A stretch of DNA of 64,000 bases, from positions 5,409,001 to 5,473,000 of the forward strand of contig NC_053047.1 of NCBI RefSeq assembly GCF_003473485.1, given 5' to 3'. Position numbers and translations under genes: made by a program. Each line of letters opens with the position of its first letter. Positions within the stretch are counted from its first letter, which is position 1. Below are positions 35,255-46,981 of this stretch, piece after piece. Source of the stretch: Medicago truncatula (Eukaryota; Streptophyta; Magnoliopsida; Fabales; Fabaceae). The notes beneath the pieces are model-generated. The model was not told the origin of the DNA, did not search any database, and saw nothing but the letters and a program-made list of their open reading frames with translations.

Positions 35255-35345
35255 TTTGTCCAGTAAATCAATGGTTGGAGCTTCACACAATTAAATGTGA
35301 AGAAGTGGTATTTGGGGTTCGAACTCCAACCCTATGTATAATATA
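35255..35345 (+). mobile_element. SINE, family 2
   Basis: AATCAATGGTTGGAGCTTCA (A-box-like), AATTAAATGTGAAGAAGTGG and GGGGTTCGAACTCCAACCC (B box) match the copy at 32731. Ends are approximate. Confidence 0.55.
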
Positions 35346-35639
35346 CAATATCCTTTTCCAACTGAATTACGTTAAAAAATGTTAATTAAAAACGATATTT
35401 TATATAGAATTTTAATTTTGATTAAAATTATAATTCAGTAGTATAAATATTTATACCCTTGAAATTGTAACAAACCTAAAAAAAACATGTTTATCTTTTT
35501 TCATAATAACAGTAATTTAACAAATATGTATAGTTTTTTTCATACACTAACAACAATATAACATTATTATAGAAAAATTTGTTTAAGGGTATAATTATAA
35601 TTATAAAAAATTCAGCCCAAAATCCCTATCTAATTCATG

Positions 35640-35684
35640 TATAATATTGATTTTTCTTTTTTAGGAAAAACATATAATATTGAT
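35640..35684. repeat. Ultra-short retroposition footprint
   Basis: TATAATATTGAT at 35640-35651 and 35673-35684 brackets 21 bases that read TGTTTTTCCTAAAAAAGA... on the minus strand. The end resembles the LINE terminus at 36112-36130. Confidence 0.6.
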
Positions 35685-35911
35685 AAAATTGTTCCTATTG
35701 TAGTGGAATATTTTTTATTTTAATGAGATTTAATTTTTTTAATTAAAATTTAAAATAATATTATCAAATGATAAAATAGTAAATAAAATAGTTTAAATAA
35801 AGGGTAAAATAAATATACTTGTGTATTTTAAACATAGATATACCTAACAAATTAACAGTATTATTAAAGTTGTTTATAATAGGATCTTTTTGTTGAAATC
35901 ATAATAATAAG

Positions 35912-36130
35912 GTTAAGTTTCATTTATATTGGTGGTTGAAGGCTAATTATGCCGTTTTTGTTTATGGCTCTCAGCAATGGTGGTCGGACCTGTTAATTTA
36001 TTTGGGTATCGGCTGACTACGAGATTGTGTAATTATTTGACTGGAACTCTGTTTCTTGAGCGTCCTCTTTAGCTAGAGAGGCTACTCTGATAGTGTGAAT
36101 ATATATATCATTTTTGCTTCCTAAAAAAAA
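35912..36130 (+). mobile_element. LINE 3' end inserted upstream of the second BAHD gene
   Basis: One frame reads HLYWWLKANYAVFVYGSQQW and WWSDLLIYLGIG before a stop, the usual LINE ORF2 C-terminus. The element ends TTCCTAAAAAAAA. The paralogous flank at 54253-54262 (CATAATAATAAGATGAAG) is uninterrupted and gives the empty site. Confidence 0.75.
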
Positions 36131-36203
36131 GATGAAGTATATATATTGAAGAAGTGTTGAACGGCTGTTGGGATATTTGGGGTGCTCACAAATATCATTC
36201 CTC

Positions 36204-36212
36204 TATATATAA
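36204..36212 (+). promoter_or_regulatory. TATA box of the second BAHD gene
   Basis: TATATATAA about 50 bp upstream of the ATG. The surrounding 100 bp is conserved in front of the third BAHD gene. Confidence 0.6.
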
Positions 36213-36262
36213 TTGCTTTGGACAATGTTTCTTTGCTATAAACATTTCCTTCTCTTTCAACC

Positions 36263-37654
36263 ATGGAAAAACATGAAGAATCATTCAAAGTTGTTCAGGT
36301 TTGCAATGTTGAACCCTATCTTGACACAACAAAACCTTTTTCATCACCAACTTCACTTCCACTCACTTTCTTTGATCTTTTATGGTTAAGATTTCCACCA
36401 GTTGAACTTCTCTTCTTCTATGAACTCACAAACTCAACAACTTTTTTCTATGACACTCTTCTTCCAAATCTTAAACACTCACTTTCACTCACACTTCAAC
36501 ACTTTCTCCCTCTTGCTGGTAACATAACTTGGCCTAGTGATTCATCCAAACCAATCATAAACTATGTCAAGGGAGATAATTCTATTTCTTTCAATGTTGT
36601 TGAGTCCAAAGAAAGTTTCAAAGATCTTTCTTCTCATCATTGTGAAGCTTCAAAAAGACATCATTTGATACCACATTTGAAAATTTCTCATGAAAAGGCT
36701 TCTTTGCTTGCAATACAAGTTACTTTGTTTCCAAACAATGGTTTTTGCATTGGAATAACAACACACCATGCTGCTTTAGATGGAAAATCTTTAAGTACTT
36801 TCATGAAATCATGGTCCTATGTTGCATGTTCTAATTCTAAACATGATTCATCTTTTTTATCATTACCTGAAACTCTAACACCTTTTTTTGATAGATCATT
36901 GATACAAGACCATAATAATGGAATTGGAATTAGTGATGCATATGTTGTTGATTTGATGAAACAAGGTGGACCAAATAATAGAAGTCTCAAGATTATGAAT
37001 TTTTCTGGTCCAGTGAAACATGATGTAGTTAAAAGTTTGTTTGAATTGACACCTTCAAATATTCAAAAGCTTAAAGAACATGGAAAAAATGATATGAAAA
37101 TGAAGGTTATAAATTTGTCAACTTTTTTAGTTACAAGTGCTTATATTTTGGCATGTTTAGCAAAAGCAGAACAACCTAAGGTTGAAAAAGTGGTTTTCAT
37201 AATTTCTATGGATTGTAGATCAAGATTGGACCCTTCAATTTCTACTATGTATATTGGAAATTGTATTGCAGGACAAAAGATTGTGTTTGAGACAAAGAAC
37301 TTAGTTGGAAAAAATGGATTTTTAAATGCTTTAGAAGGGATAAATAAAGCTTTGAATAGTGTGAAAGATGTTGGAGTGTTAAATGGAGCTGAAAATTGGG
37401 TTTCTAATATGTATAGTGGATTTGAAGGTAAAATTTACTCTATTGCTGGATCACCAAGGTTTGAGTTTTATAGTATTGATTTTGGATTTGGAAAGCCAAA
37501 AAAAGTTGACATGACTTCAACTGATAAAACAGGAGCATTTTCTCTTGGTGAAAGTAGGAATAACAATGGTGGAATTGAGATTGGTTTGGCTTTAAATAAG
37601 GAAGAGTTGGAAGCTTTTTCTACCATTTTTGTTGAAGGACTTGAATCTATTTAA
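36263..37654 (+). CDS. BAHD acyltransferase, malonyltransferase-like (duplicate A)
   Basis: Single exon, 463 aa. HXXXD is H169-A-A-L-D173 and the DFGWG-type motif is DFGFG at 406-410. The clade motif YFGNC is changed to YIGNC here and in the third gene. Expected to acylate glycosylated phenolics with malonyl-CoA or a related donor; the substrate is not evident. Protein and promoter are strikingly close to 54413-55795 (same orientation), so the two are a recent direct duplication now separated by the SIRE element. The ATG follows CTCTTTCAACC, conserved in both copies. Confidence 0.9.
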   Translation: MEKHEESFKVVQVCNVEPYLDTTKPFSSPTSLPLTFFDLLWLRFPPVELLFFYELTNSTTFFYDTLLPNLKHSLSLTLQHFLPLAGNITWPSDSSKPIINYVKGDNSISFNVVESKESFKDLSSHHCEASKRHHLIPHLKISHEKASLLAIQVTLFPNNGFCIGITTHHAALDGKSLSTFMKSWSYVACSNSKHDSSFLSLPETLTPFFDRSLIQDHNNGIGISDAYVVDLMKQGGPNNRSLKIMNFSGPVKHDVVKSLFELTPSNIQKLKEHGKNDMKMKVINLSTFLVTSAYILACLAKAEQPKVEKVVFIISMDCRSRLDPSISTMYIGNCIAGQKIVFETKNLVGKNGFLNALEGINKALNSVKDVGVLNGAENWVSNMYSGFEGKIYSIAGSPRFEFYSIDFGFGKPKKVDMTSTDKTGAFSLGESRNNNGGIEIGLALNKEELEAFSTIFVEGLESI

Positions 37655-37750
37655 AGTTCAAAGTTGTCGACTAGTTTGAATATGCTATAGTAATCTTTTA
37701 TCTTGTAATTGAATAAATGAAAATTTGCAAGCTTTATTTATTTTGATAAT

Positions 37751-38050
37751 TACTGCTCCATCCGTTTTAAAATACTATTCCATCCGTTTTAAAATATATG
37801 TCGCAATTTTACGATGTGCATTATTTACATAGTTTATTTTGATCATGTTTTTTAACTAATATATAAATACAAATGTTAGCATGTAAGATTTTGTTTGATT
37901 TTGTCTCGATGAATATTATATTATCAAAATACCAAATTTTTATAATTTTTTGTTATATATATAATTAAGATATTAATGATCAAAGTTGTATATTGACATA
38001 TGTGCAGTGGTTGACTGCGACATGACATATATTTTGGAATAGAGGGAGTA
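37751..38050. mobile_element. Stowaway/mariner-like MITE with duplicated left terminus
   Basis: CTCCATCCGTTTTAAAATA at the left, repeated once in tandem, pairs with ATATTTTGGAATAGAGGGAG at the right. TGTCGCAATTTTACGATG / TGACTGCGACATGACA pair further in. TA flanks both ends. Confidence 0.65.
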
Positions 38051-38252
38051 TTAATAATGCAAGCTTCTAAAGACTCTACATAGCCAAAATACTCATTGGA
38101 AGATCCAATTATTGTAGTGGTTTAGTTCACAAAGGTTGTTCAATAAATCTGAAAAATTGAATATTTCTTTATATTTGAGATGAAAGAATATAAGAGCATC
38201 GACAATGTCTTTGCCAATGTTTGCCTTTGCCAACGTTTGCCTGTTTGAACAA

Positions 38253-38340
38253 TAGTCAATATTAGTTAATATTATTCTTTGTTGTCGAAAATATTATAGT
38301 CAATATTAGTTAATATTATTCTTTGTTGTCGAAAATATTA
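38253..38340. repeat. Perfect 44-bp tandem duplication
   Basis: TAGTCAATATTAGTTAATAT... ending GTCGAAAATATTA is present twice without a difference (38253-38296, 38297-38340). Confidence 0.9.
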
Positions 38341-38889
38341 TTAGGTTGAGTCGCGAATTAGGTTGCCATCTTTAAGATGTTTCCTGACACTATCCGTAAT
38401 TGTGCAAAAAGACTATCAACCGCGACACCCCCAGGATAAAACAGAGTCTTATTGCACTATAGAATCTGTTATAGAAATATACCTTTAAATATGGTGTTAA
38501 GACAACTCCAATATGGTATTTCTACCACTCTATTATGGTAATGAGACCACTCTAATATGGTGTTCCACCATTGTAACCTTTTACTTCTCCAAGGGCATAA
38601 AATATAAAAAGAGACTATATTCTTAAGATCATTCTTATTTCTGAAGGGACAATATGTCTCGAAAGAGACTATGATCTTATGAATATTGTTATGAATTGAA
38701 AGGGACTGTATTATTAAGATCATTCTTATTTTCAAAAGAACAATATATATCGAAAGGGACTATGATCTTAATAATACTCTAATTTTCGAAGGGATAAAAT
38801 TTACCGAAGGAACTATGCTCTTAAGACCATTTTTAATTCCAAAGGGACATTTTTTTCTCGAATGGACTATGGTCTTAAGAACAATCTTG

Positions 38890-39923
38890 TAGCTAGGTAC
38901 TCCACTCCACATAGAGTATATATCTCATTAAGAGTTTCTATTATCTCAACCTCTTATTGCTTCAGGAATCATGCCTCTTATGATTTATTATAGCATGTTC
39001 CCCTCATATCACTTCACAACTTGTTATTACCCATTCAACTCTTTTTTGGGATCTCTAGTCATTTAGGTCGGGTTACCATCATGAGTGATTCCATGACAGT
39101 TATCTCATCAGAATCGATGTGTTATGAATTTTCTCTCTAGCTAATCCTTTCACAAAAGGATCGGCTAAATTTTCATCAGTGTGTTCATGACCCACTCTTA
39201 AAGCCCCTGTGGAGAGTAACTCTTTAACAGTTATGTTTTTATGACATATTTGTCACCTCTTACCGTTATAGTAATGATTCTCGATTTTTGCGATAGCCGC
39301 GGTACTATCGTTATGAATTAACACAATTGGTAATTGTTTTCCCATAAGGGAATTTTTGCTAGCAAGCATGTTTACTAAACTGCTTCTTCACTAGCTGTTG
39401 CTTGTGCTATCTTCTTAGACTTCAAAGTAGACTGAGCCAATATATTTTGTTTCTTAGATTTTCTAAGAAACAACTCCTCCAACAATATTAAATATATATT
39501 CACTAGTCGCTTTGAAATCCTCTAATAAGGTGTTACAATATGCATATGTGTATCCTTCGGGGGCAACAAAAATATTTGATAATGTAATTCAAGGTTCATG
39601 GTTCTATTTAGGAGTCTTATAAGGCCCTATCAATAACTTGCTAATGCTCATTACTAGGTCAACTAACAAACATGCACAACTATCTCATGACATAGGTTAT
39701 GTCGGGTCTAGTGCAATCAATGGCACACTAGACGCTACCAATGATGCTTTCACACTTTCACCAGTATTCTTAAATAGTTTTTTTCCACCTGGATAATATG
39801 ATGTGCAAGTAGGTTTGCAGTCAAATTAATTATATTTTCCTCAAGATCTTCTCAACATAGTGATATTGATTCTATTAAGTTTTCTTTTCTTTTTTTTATC
39901 TAGTAATTTTGATACCAATAAAT
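38890..39923 (-). mobile_element. Decayed Ty1/copia pol (C-terminal RT and RNase H)
   Basis: The minus strand, with many frame breaks, still shows LRKSKKQNILAQSTLKSKKI, HNDSTAAIAK and HTDENLADPFVKGL, the closing part of a copia RNase H. The sequence runs into the SIRE insertion site at 39923 and resumes at 51677. Confidence 0.7.
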
Positions 39924-41173
39924 TGTTGGAACAAAATGTGTTTCACAATGAACCTTATTAAGTTTTGATGATAACAAGATATTAAAAATTGTCAATTGGT
40001 TATTACTAATAATTGTTCAAGTGTACAGGACCAAAGGCTACTCAAGTTATTTCAATAGGTCTTGGAAGAACAATAGAAAGAAAAAGAAATTATGAGCATC
40101 TGAAGAAAACTGCTCCTGAAGCTGAAGTGCTTCTGAAGTGATGACGTCATCAGAAGCAAAAGTTTTCATCAGAAGCAATATCTTCACCAGAAGCTACGTT
40201 TGATCCTTTAATCAAACTGAAGATTCAAAGTAGCCGATTCTCAATTCAGTCTTATCAAAGAAGAACGAAGAATTGAAAGGGAGGTATCAACGGATATATG
40301 GATAGTACTGAGCACTTGTCTCTCGTTAATAGAGTTGACAAAGTACAAGTGTACAACCACTACCTCTACTACTCTGTTTTCTGTCTACGCTACAAGACAA
40401 AACAACAGCCATGCCTGCAGATTTTGTACACTCAAGATGGGAATGAATTTGAAGCTTATTCTTCAAAGGACTACACCCAAATCAGGCAAAGGATCATTGG
40501 TGGATAATCAAAGGATTTCAAACGACTCTTTAGACGTGCTGATTATCTCAACGTCTCTTTCACGCCTCTATATAAAGGATGAAGACTTGAAGATTAAAAA
40601 GAGAGATACATAAGTTCAAAAGCGCCAAAACTCTGTCAATTTGATTCTACAAAGCACACTGAATTTCTGCACTGATTTGATACATCTTAGAAATTCAAAG
40701 TCTAGAGTCTTTTCTGTATTGTATTGTGAACACCACTGATTGTATATCAAGTGTTCAATTCAAACTCAATTCTCTGTATTTTTGTTTGATTAGAAGTCTC
40801 TTGCCTGCGTGCTTGAGCATTAGAAGTCTCTTGCTTAGTGCTTGAGCATTGGAAGACTCTTGCGTGTGTGCTTGAGCATTTTTGTGAAGTCTCATACTTA
40901 GAAAGTATTGAGCAGTTGTAATCTTTGTGATTATAGTGAAATCTCCTTGGAAGTGCAAGGGGGACTGGACTACTTCCGTGTTGTGGAAGGAACCAGGATA
41001 ACTGCTTGTGTCTTTGTCTTTCTTTTCTCTGCTCTGTTCTTTTCCGCTGCAATCTGACTCTGATCATTTCATCAGAAGCAATCAAACTGCTTCTGAAGTT
41101 TTATCAGAAGAAGTATTTTTAAGAGAAAAAGAAAACACAATTCAACCTCCCCTTCTTGTGTTTTTCACCTTCA
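39924..41173 (+). repeat. 5' LTR of the SIRE-type element
   Basis: Begins TGTTGGAACAAAATGTG and ends TTTTTCACCTTCA; 1250 bp. Carries a TATATAAA promoter motif and many copies of the word CTTCTGAAG/ATCAGAAGC. The short ORFs in it are not genes. Confidence 0.95.
40569..40576 (+). promoter_or_regulatory. TATA box of the 5' LTR
   Basis: CTCTATATAAAGGATGAAG. The same motif lies at 51072-51079 in the 3' LTR. Confidence 0.7.
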
Positions 41174-41175
41174 AT

Positions 41176-41187
41176 TGGTATCAGAGC
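41176..41187 (+). other. Primer-binding site (initiator Met tRNA)
   Basis: TGGTATCAGAGC, two bases after the LTR, is the complement of the 3' end of plant initiator tRNA-Met. Confidence 0.9.
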
Positions 41188-41243
41188 TTGCTCTGTTATC
41201 ACAGCACTTAACCGTGTTACAGTTCAAGATCTATTAGAAAAAC

Positions 41244-43481
41244 ATGTCTGGAGATGAGGAATCAGTTACTACAAAATACACAAGTGTCAAGCATGACTAT
41301 GATATTGCTGACAAGAAAACAGACTCTGGAAAAGCTCCAAAGTTTAATGGAGATCCAGAAGAGTTTTCATGGTGGAAAACTAATATGTACAGCTTTATCA
41401 TGGGATTGGATGAAGAGTTATGGGACATACTGGAAGATGGAGTTGATGATCTGGATTTGGATGAAGAAGGAGCTGCTATAGACAGAAGAATACATACTCC
41501 TGCTCAGAAGAAGCTTTATAAGAAACACCACAAGATAAGAGGAATCATTGTGGCTTCTATACCTCGCACCGAATACATGAAAATGAGTGACAAATCTATT
41601 GCGAAGGCTATGTTTGCTTCTCTATGTGCAAACTTTGAAGGCAGCAAGAAAGTAAAAGAAGCTAAAGCTTTGATGCTAGTTCATCAGTATGAACTTTTCA
41701 GAATGAAGGATGATGAGAGTATAGAATAAATGTACTCAAGATTTCAAACTTTAGTTTCTGGATTGCAAATACTGAAGAAAAGCTATGTTGCTTCTGATCA
41801 TGTTAGTAAGATTTTGAGAAGCTTACCTTCAAGATGGAGACCCAAAGTAACTGCTATTGAGGAAGCTAAGGATCTAAATACTTTAAGTGTTGAAGATCTT
41901 GTTAGCTCACTCAAAGTGCATGAAATGAGTTTAAATGAGCATGAAACCTCTAAGAAGAGTAAATCCATTGCTTTACCATCTAAAGGAAAGACCTCAAAAT
42001 CTTCCAAAGCCTACAAAGCCAGTGAATCTGAAGAAGAATCACCTGATGGAGATTCTGATGAAGATCAATCTGTAAAGATGGCTATGCTGTCCAACAAGCT
42101 TGAGTATCTGGCAAGGAAGCAGAAGAAATTTTTGAGCAAGAAAGGTAGCTACAAGAACTCCAAGAAAGAAGATCAGAAGGGATGCTTCAATTGTAAGAAG
42201 CCTGGTCATTTCATTGCTGATTGCCCTGATCTTCAGAAGGAGAAGTTTAAAGGCAAATCCAAGAAATCAAGCTTCAACTCCAGTAAATTCAGAAAGCAAA
42301 TCAAAAAGAGCTTGATGGCGACCTGGGAAGATTTGGATAGTGAATCTGGTTCTGATAAAGAAGAAGCTGATGATGATGCTAAGGTAGCCGTGGGGTTAGT
42401 GGCAACAGTATCATCAGAAGCAGTATCAGAAGCTGAATCAGATTCAGAAGATGAAAATGAGGTATATTCCAAAATCCCTAGACAAGAACTTGTTGATTCT
42501 CTAAAAGAACTTTTATCACTGTTTGAACACAGAACCAATGAGTTGACAGACTTAAAAGAAAAATATGTTGATTTGATGAAACAACAAAAGTCAACTCTAT
42601 TGGAACTGAAAGCTTCTGAAGAAGAACTCAAAGGGTTTAACCTCATATCAACAACATATGAAGATAGACTCAAGAGTCTTTGTCAGAAGCTACAAGAAAA
42701 ATGTGATAAAGGTTCAGGCAATAAACATGAGATTGCCTTGGATGATTTTATTATGGCTGGAATAGACAGAAGCAAAGTTGCTTCTATGATCTACAGCACA
42801 TACAAGAACAAAGGCAAAGGGATTGGATATTCTGAGGAGAAATCCAAAGAATACAGTCTCAAGAGCTACTGTGATTGTATCAAGGATGGATTGAAATCCA
42901 CCTTTGTGCCTGAAGGGACAAATGCTGTAACTGCTGTTCAGTCAAAACCTGAAGCTTCTGGTTCACAGGCTAAGATCACATCAAAGCCAGAAAACCTTAA
43001 GATCAAGGTAATGACAAAATCTGATCCTAAGAGTCAAAAGATTAAAATTCTGAAAAGATCAGAACCTGTTCATCAGAATCTGATTAAACCAGAATCTAAA
43101 ATCCCAAAACAAAAGGATCAGAAGAACAAAGCAGCTACTGCTTCTGAGAAAACAATACCAAAAGGTGTCAAACCTAAAGTATTGAATGATCAGAAGCCAC
43201 TCAGCATTCACCCTAAGGTACAAGGGAGGAAAAGTAAAACCTCCAAAACTAACCCAAAAGGACCCATGAAGATATGGGTACCTAAATCTGAATTGGCCAA
43301 AAATGCAGGTGTGCTTAAGGGCAAGAGAGAAACAAAGGTCATGGTACCTAGACAGCGGATGTTCAAGGCACATGACTGGAGAGAAAGCTTTGTTCCTTAC
43401 CCTTACAATGAAAGATGGAGGAGAAGTGAAGTTTGGTGGCAACCAAACTGGAAAGATCATTGGTACAGGTACTATTGGTAA
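41244..43481 (+). pseudogene. gag of the SIRE-type element, interrupted
   Basis: The ATG at 41244 opens the capsid region (APKFNGDPEEFSWWKTNM, copia-type gag). An in-frame TAA at 41727-41729 cuts it after 161 codons. The same frame continues at 41730 through the rest of the capsid, a CX2CX4HX4C zinc knuckle (GCFNCKKPGHFIADC, about 42182-42226) and a long Lys/Ser/Glu-rich linker with coiled-coil character. The frame runs out at 43481, already overlapping the protease frame, so gag and pol are out of register near 43310. As written, a fused Gag-Pol cannot be produced. Confidence 0.85.
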
Positions 43482-46473
43482 TTCCTCCATCTCAATTAAT
43501 AATGTGTGGCTAGTAGATGGTCTGAAGCATAACCTATTGAGCATTAGTCAATTTTGTGACAATGGGTATGATGTAACGTTCAGTAAGACCAACTGCACAC
43601 TAGTCAACAAGGATGACAAATCCATTACATTCAAGGGAAAGAGAGTTGAGAATGTCTATAAAATAAATTTCTCTGATCTGGCTGATCAGAAGGTAGTTTG
43701 CCTTCTGTCAATGAATGATAAAAAATGGGTATGGCATAAAAGGTTGGGACATGCTAATTGGAGATTAATTTCTAAAATTAGCAAGTTACAACTGGTCAAA
43801 GGATTGCCTAACATTTATTATCATTCAGATGCACTTTGTGGTGCATGTCAGAAAGGGAAAATTGTGAAAAGTTCTTTCAAATCTAAAGACATTGTATCAA
43901 CCTCCAGACCCTTAGAATTACTCCATATTGATCTTTTTGGTCCAGTTAACACTGCATCTTTATATGGAAGTAAATATGGATTAGTCATTGTTGATGATTA
44001 CAACAGATGGACTTGGGTAAAATTCATTAAAAGTAAAGACTATGCATGTGAAGTGTTTAGCAGCTTCTGCACTCAAATACAATCTGAAAAAGAATTGAAA
44101 ATTTTGAAAGTCAGAAGTGATCATGGTGGAGAATTTGAAAATGAGCCATTTGAACTTTTTTGTGAAAAACATGGGATTCTCCATGAGTTTTCTTCTCCTA
44201 GAACTCCACAACAAAATGGGGTTGTAGAGAGAAAGAACAGAACCTTACAAGAAATGGCCAGAACCATGAAAACAACTTAGCTAAACATTTTTGGGCAGAA
44301 GCAGTCAATACTTCATGTTATATTCAAAATAGGATCTATATCAGACCTATGTTGGAGAAAACAGCATATGAACTCTTTAAAGGAAGAAGACCCAATATCT
44401 CTTACTTTCATCAGTTTGGATGTACTTGTTACATCTTAAACACTAAAGACTATCTGAAGAAATTTGATGCCAAGGCTCAAAGAGGAATCTTTTTAGGTTA
44501 CTCTGAAAGGTCAAAGGCATACAGAGTGTATAATTCAGAAACACAATGTGTTGAAGAATCTATGCATGTAAAATTTGATGATAGAGAGCCTGGAAGTAAA
44601 ACTTCAGAGCAAAGTGAAAGTAATGCAGGTACAACTGATTCTGAATATGCATCAGAATCTGATCAACCTTCTGATTCTGAAAAGTATACAGAAGTTGAAT
44701 CTAGTCCAGAAGCTGAAATCACTCCAGAAGCTGAGTCTAATTCAGAAGCAGAACCTAGCCCAAAAGTACAGAATGAAAGTGCTTCTGAGGACTTTCAAGA
44801 TAACACTCAGCAGGTTATTCAACCTAAATTCAAGCACAAATCTTCACATCCTGAGGAGCTAATCATTGGAAGCAAAGATAGTCCTAGAAGAACAAGATCA
44901 CATTTTAGACAAGAAGAGTCATTAATAGGACTGCTTTCAATAATTGAGCCTAAAACTGTTGAAGAAGCTCTCTCAGATGATGGATGGATATTAGCTATGC
45001 AAGAAGAGCTAAATCAATTTCAAAGGAATGATGTGTGGGATCTGGTACCCAAACCCTTTCAGAAGAACATTATTGGAACAAAATGGGTATTCAGAAACAA
45101 GCTGAATGAACAAGGAGAAGTAACCAGAAACAAAGCCAGACTTGTTGCTCAAGGCTACAGTCAACAAGAAGGCATTGATTACACTGAAACATTTGCTCCA
45201 GTTGCAAGATTGGAAGCAATCAGGTTACTTCTATCCTACGCAATTAATCATGGCATAATATTATATCAAATGGATGTCAAAAGTGCCTTTCTTAATGGTG
45301 TCATTGAAGAAGAAGTGTATGTTAAACAACCTCCTGGGTTTGAGGATCTTAAGCATCCTGACCATGTTTATAAACTTAAGAAATCACTATATGGCTTTAA
45401 ACAAGCTCCCAGAGCTTGGTATGATAGACTAAGTAATTTCTTAATTAAAAATGATTTGAAAGAGGACAAGTTGACACAACACTCTTCAGAAAGACTCTTA
45501 AGAAAGATATTTTGATTGTGCAAATATATGTTGATGATATAATATTTGGTTCTACTAATGCATCTCTTTGCAAAGAATTTTCTAAGTTAATGCAGGATGA
45601 ATTTGAAATGAGTATGATGGGAGAATTGAAATTCTTTCTTGGAATTCAAATCAACCAAAGTAAAGAAGGAGTATATGTTCATCAAACAAAATATACAAAG
45701 GAGCTTCTGAAGAAGTTCAAGCTAGAAGATTGTAAAGTGATGAACACTCCAATGCATCCAACCTGCACCTTAAGCAAAGAAGATACTGGAACAGTAGTAG
45801 ACCAGAAGCTATACAGAGGTATGATTGGTTCTCTGTTATACCTCACTGCATCTAGACCTGATATTTTATTCAGTGTATGCTTGTGTGCAAGATTTCAATC
45901 AGATCCTAGAGAATCTCATTTAACTGCAGTTAAGAGAATCTTCAGGTATCTGAAAAGAACAACTAATCTTGGACTCCTGTATAGGAAATCCCTAGATTAT
46001 AAGTTGATTGGATTCTGTGATGCTGATTATGCTGGTGATAGGATTGAAAGAAAATCAACCAGTGGAAATTGTCAATTCCTGGAAGAGAATCTGATATCCT
46101 GGGCAAGCAAAAGACAAGCAACTATTGCTATGTCTACAGCAGAAGCAGAATACATTTCAGCTGCAAGTTGTTGCACACAACTACTTTGGATGAAACATCA
46201 GTTGGAAGACTATCAGATTAATGCTAACAGTATTCCCATTTATTGTGATAATACTGCTGCTATTTGTTTGTCAAAGAATCCAATTCTACATTCAAGAGCC
46301 AAGCATATTGAAATCAAACACCATTTCATCAGAGACTATGTTCAAAAAGGGATTTTAGATATACAATTCATTGATACTGAACATCAATGGCTGATATATT
46401 TACAAAACCTTTATCTGTTGAAAGATTTGATTTTATTAAGAAAAATTTGAACATGCATTTTGTGTCTGATTGA
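43303..46473 (+). pseudogene. pol of the SIRE-type element, three further frame breaks
   Basis: Order is that of Ty1/copia. Protease with WYLDSGCSRHMTG. GAG-pre-integrase zinc finger (HKRLGHANW...CGACQKGK). Integrase core ([29 protein letters not shown]). Reverse transcriptase from about 44990 ([39 protein letters not shown] at 45527-45538). RNase H with CDADYAGD, STAEAEYI and YCDNTAAI. Single or few-base losses shift the frame near 44270 (end of integrase core), 45455 (within RT) and 46390 (end of RNase H). The expected pol stop is at 46471-46473. All domains are recognisable but no single frame spans them. Confidence 0.9.
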
Positions 46474-46981
46474 AAAATTGCTTGCCTCTGAATAAGAAGT
46501 TTGGTTCTGAAGTTTATTCAGAAGCATTTGGTTCATCAGAAGCTCTTAACTGAGGTTCTGAGGAAAATGTGCTTCTGAAGATGACGTCAGCACTAAAACT
46601 GCAGAATTGTTATTCTTTGCTTCTGAATAGCATGGTTAGTGGGAACGTTGGTAGTTACTTTATGTAACAGCTGTCCCATTACCCAAAAGGTAGTTTTCTG
46701 AAGAGTCTCTGACGTGGTCTATTTGTATTGGAGTATAACAAAAAGGGCAATGATGTTTTATTTGCTTTTTAACATACTTACACGCGCCCCCAATTTGTCA
46801 TTAATGTTGTGTTTGTTTGTCCCTTCTGAATTGCAAACGTTTTAATAAAAACACTAAGTCAATTCACACACTTCTCACTTCACAACAAACACTTTCTATT
46901 TTCTTCTCAACCCTCTGCGAAAGTAAGCGCATTCACTCATCCTCTCAAAACACCTTAGAACCCTAAAACTACTTCAAATCA
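46474..46981 (+). other. Spacer and possible leader of the extra ORF
   Basis: 508 bp without coding potential. The last 120 bp (CTTCTCACTTCACAACAAAC..., ACCCTAAAACTACTTC) look like a plant 5' UTR in composition, so the downstream ORF may have its own transcript. No defined promoter could be shown. Confidence 0.4.

Noticed and set aside
40298-41211. Several ORFs of 60-110 codons on both strands, repeated at 50801-51753
   Set aside because: They lie in the two LTRs and are duplicated only because the LTRs are. No codon pattern or known domain.
42233-43544. Long antisense ORFs under gag and pol
   Set aside because: Shadows of Ser/Lys-rich coding sequence; the sense strand carries clear copia domains.
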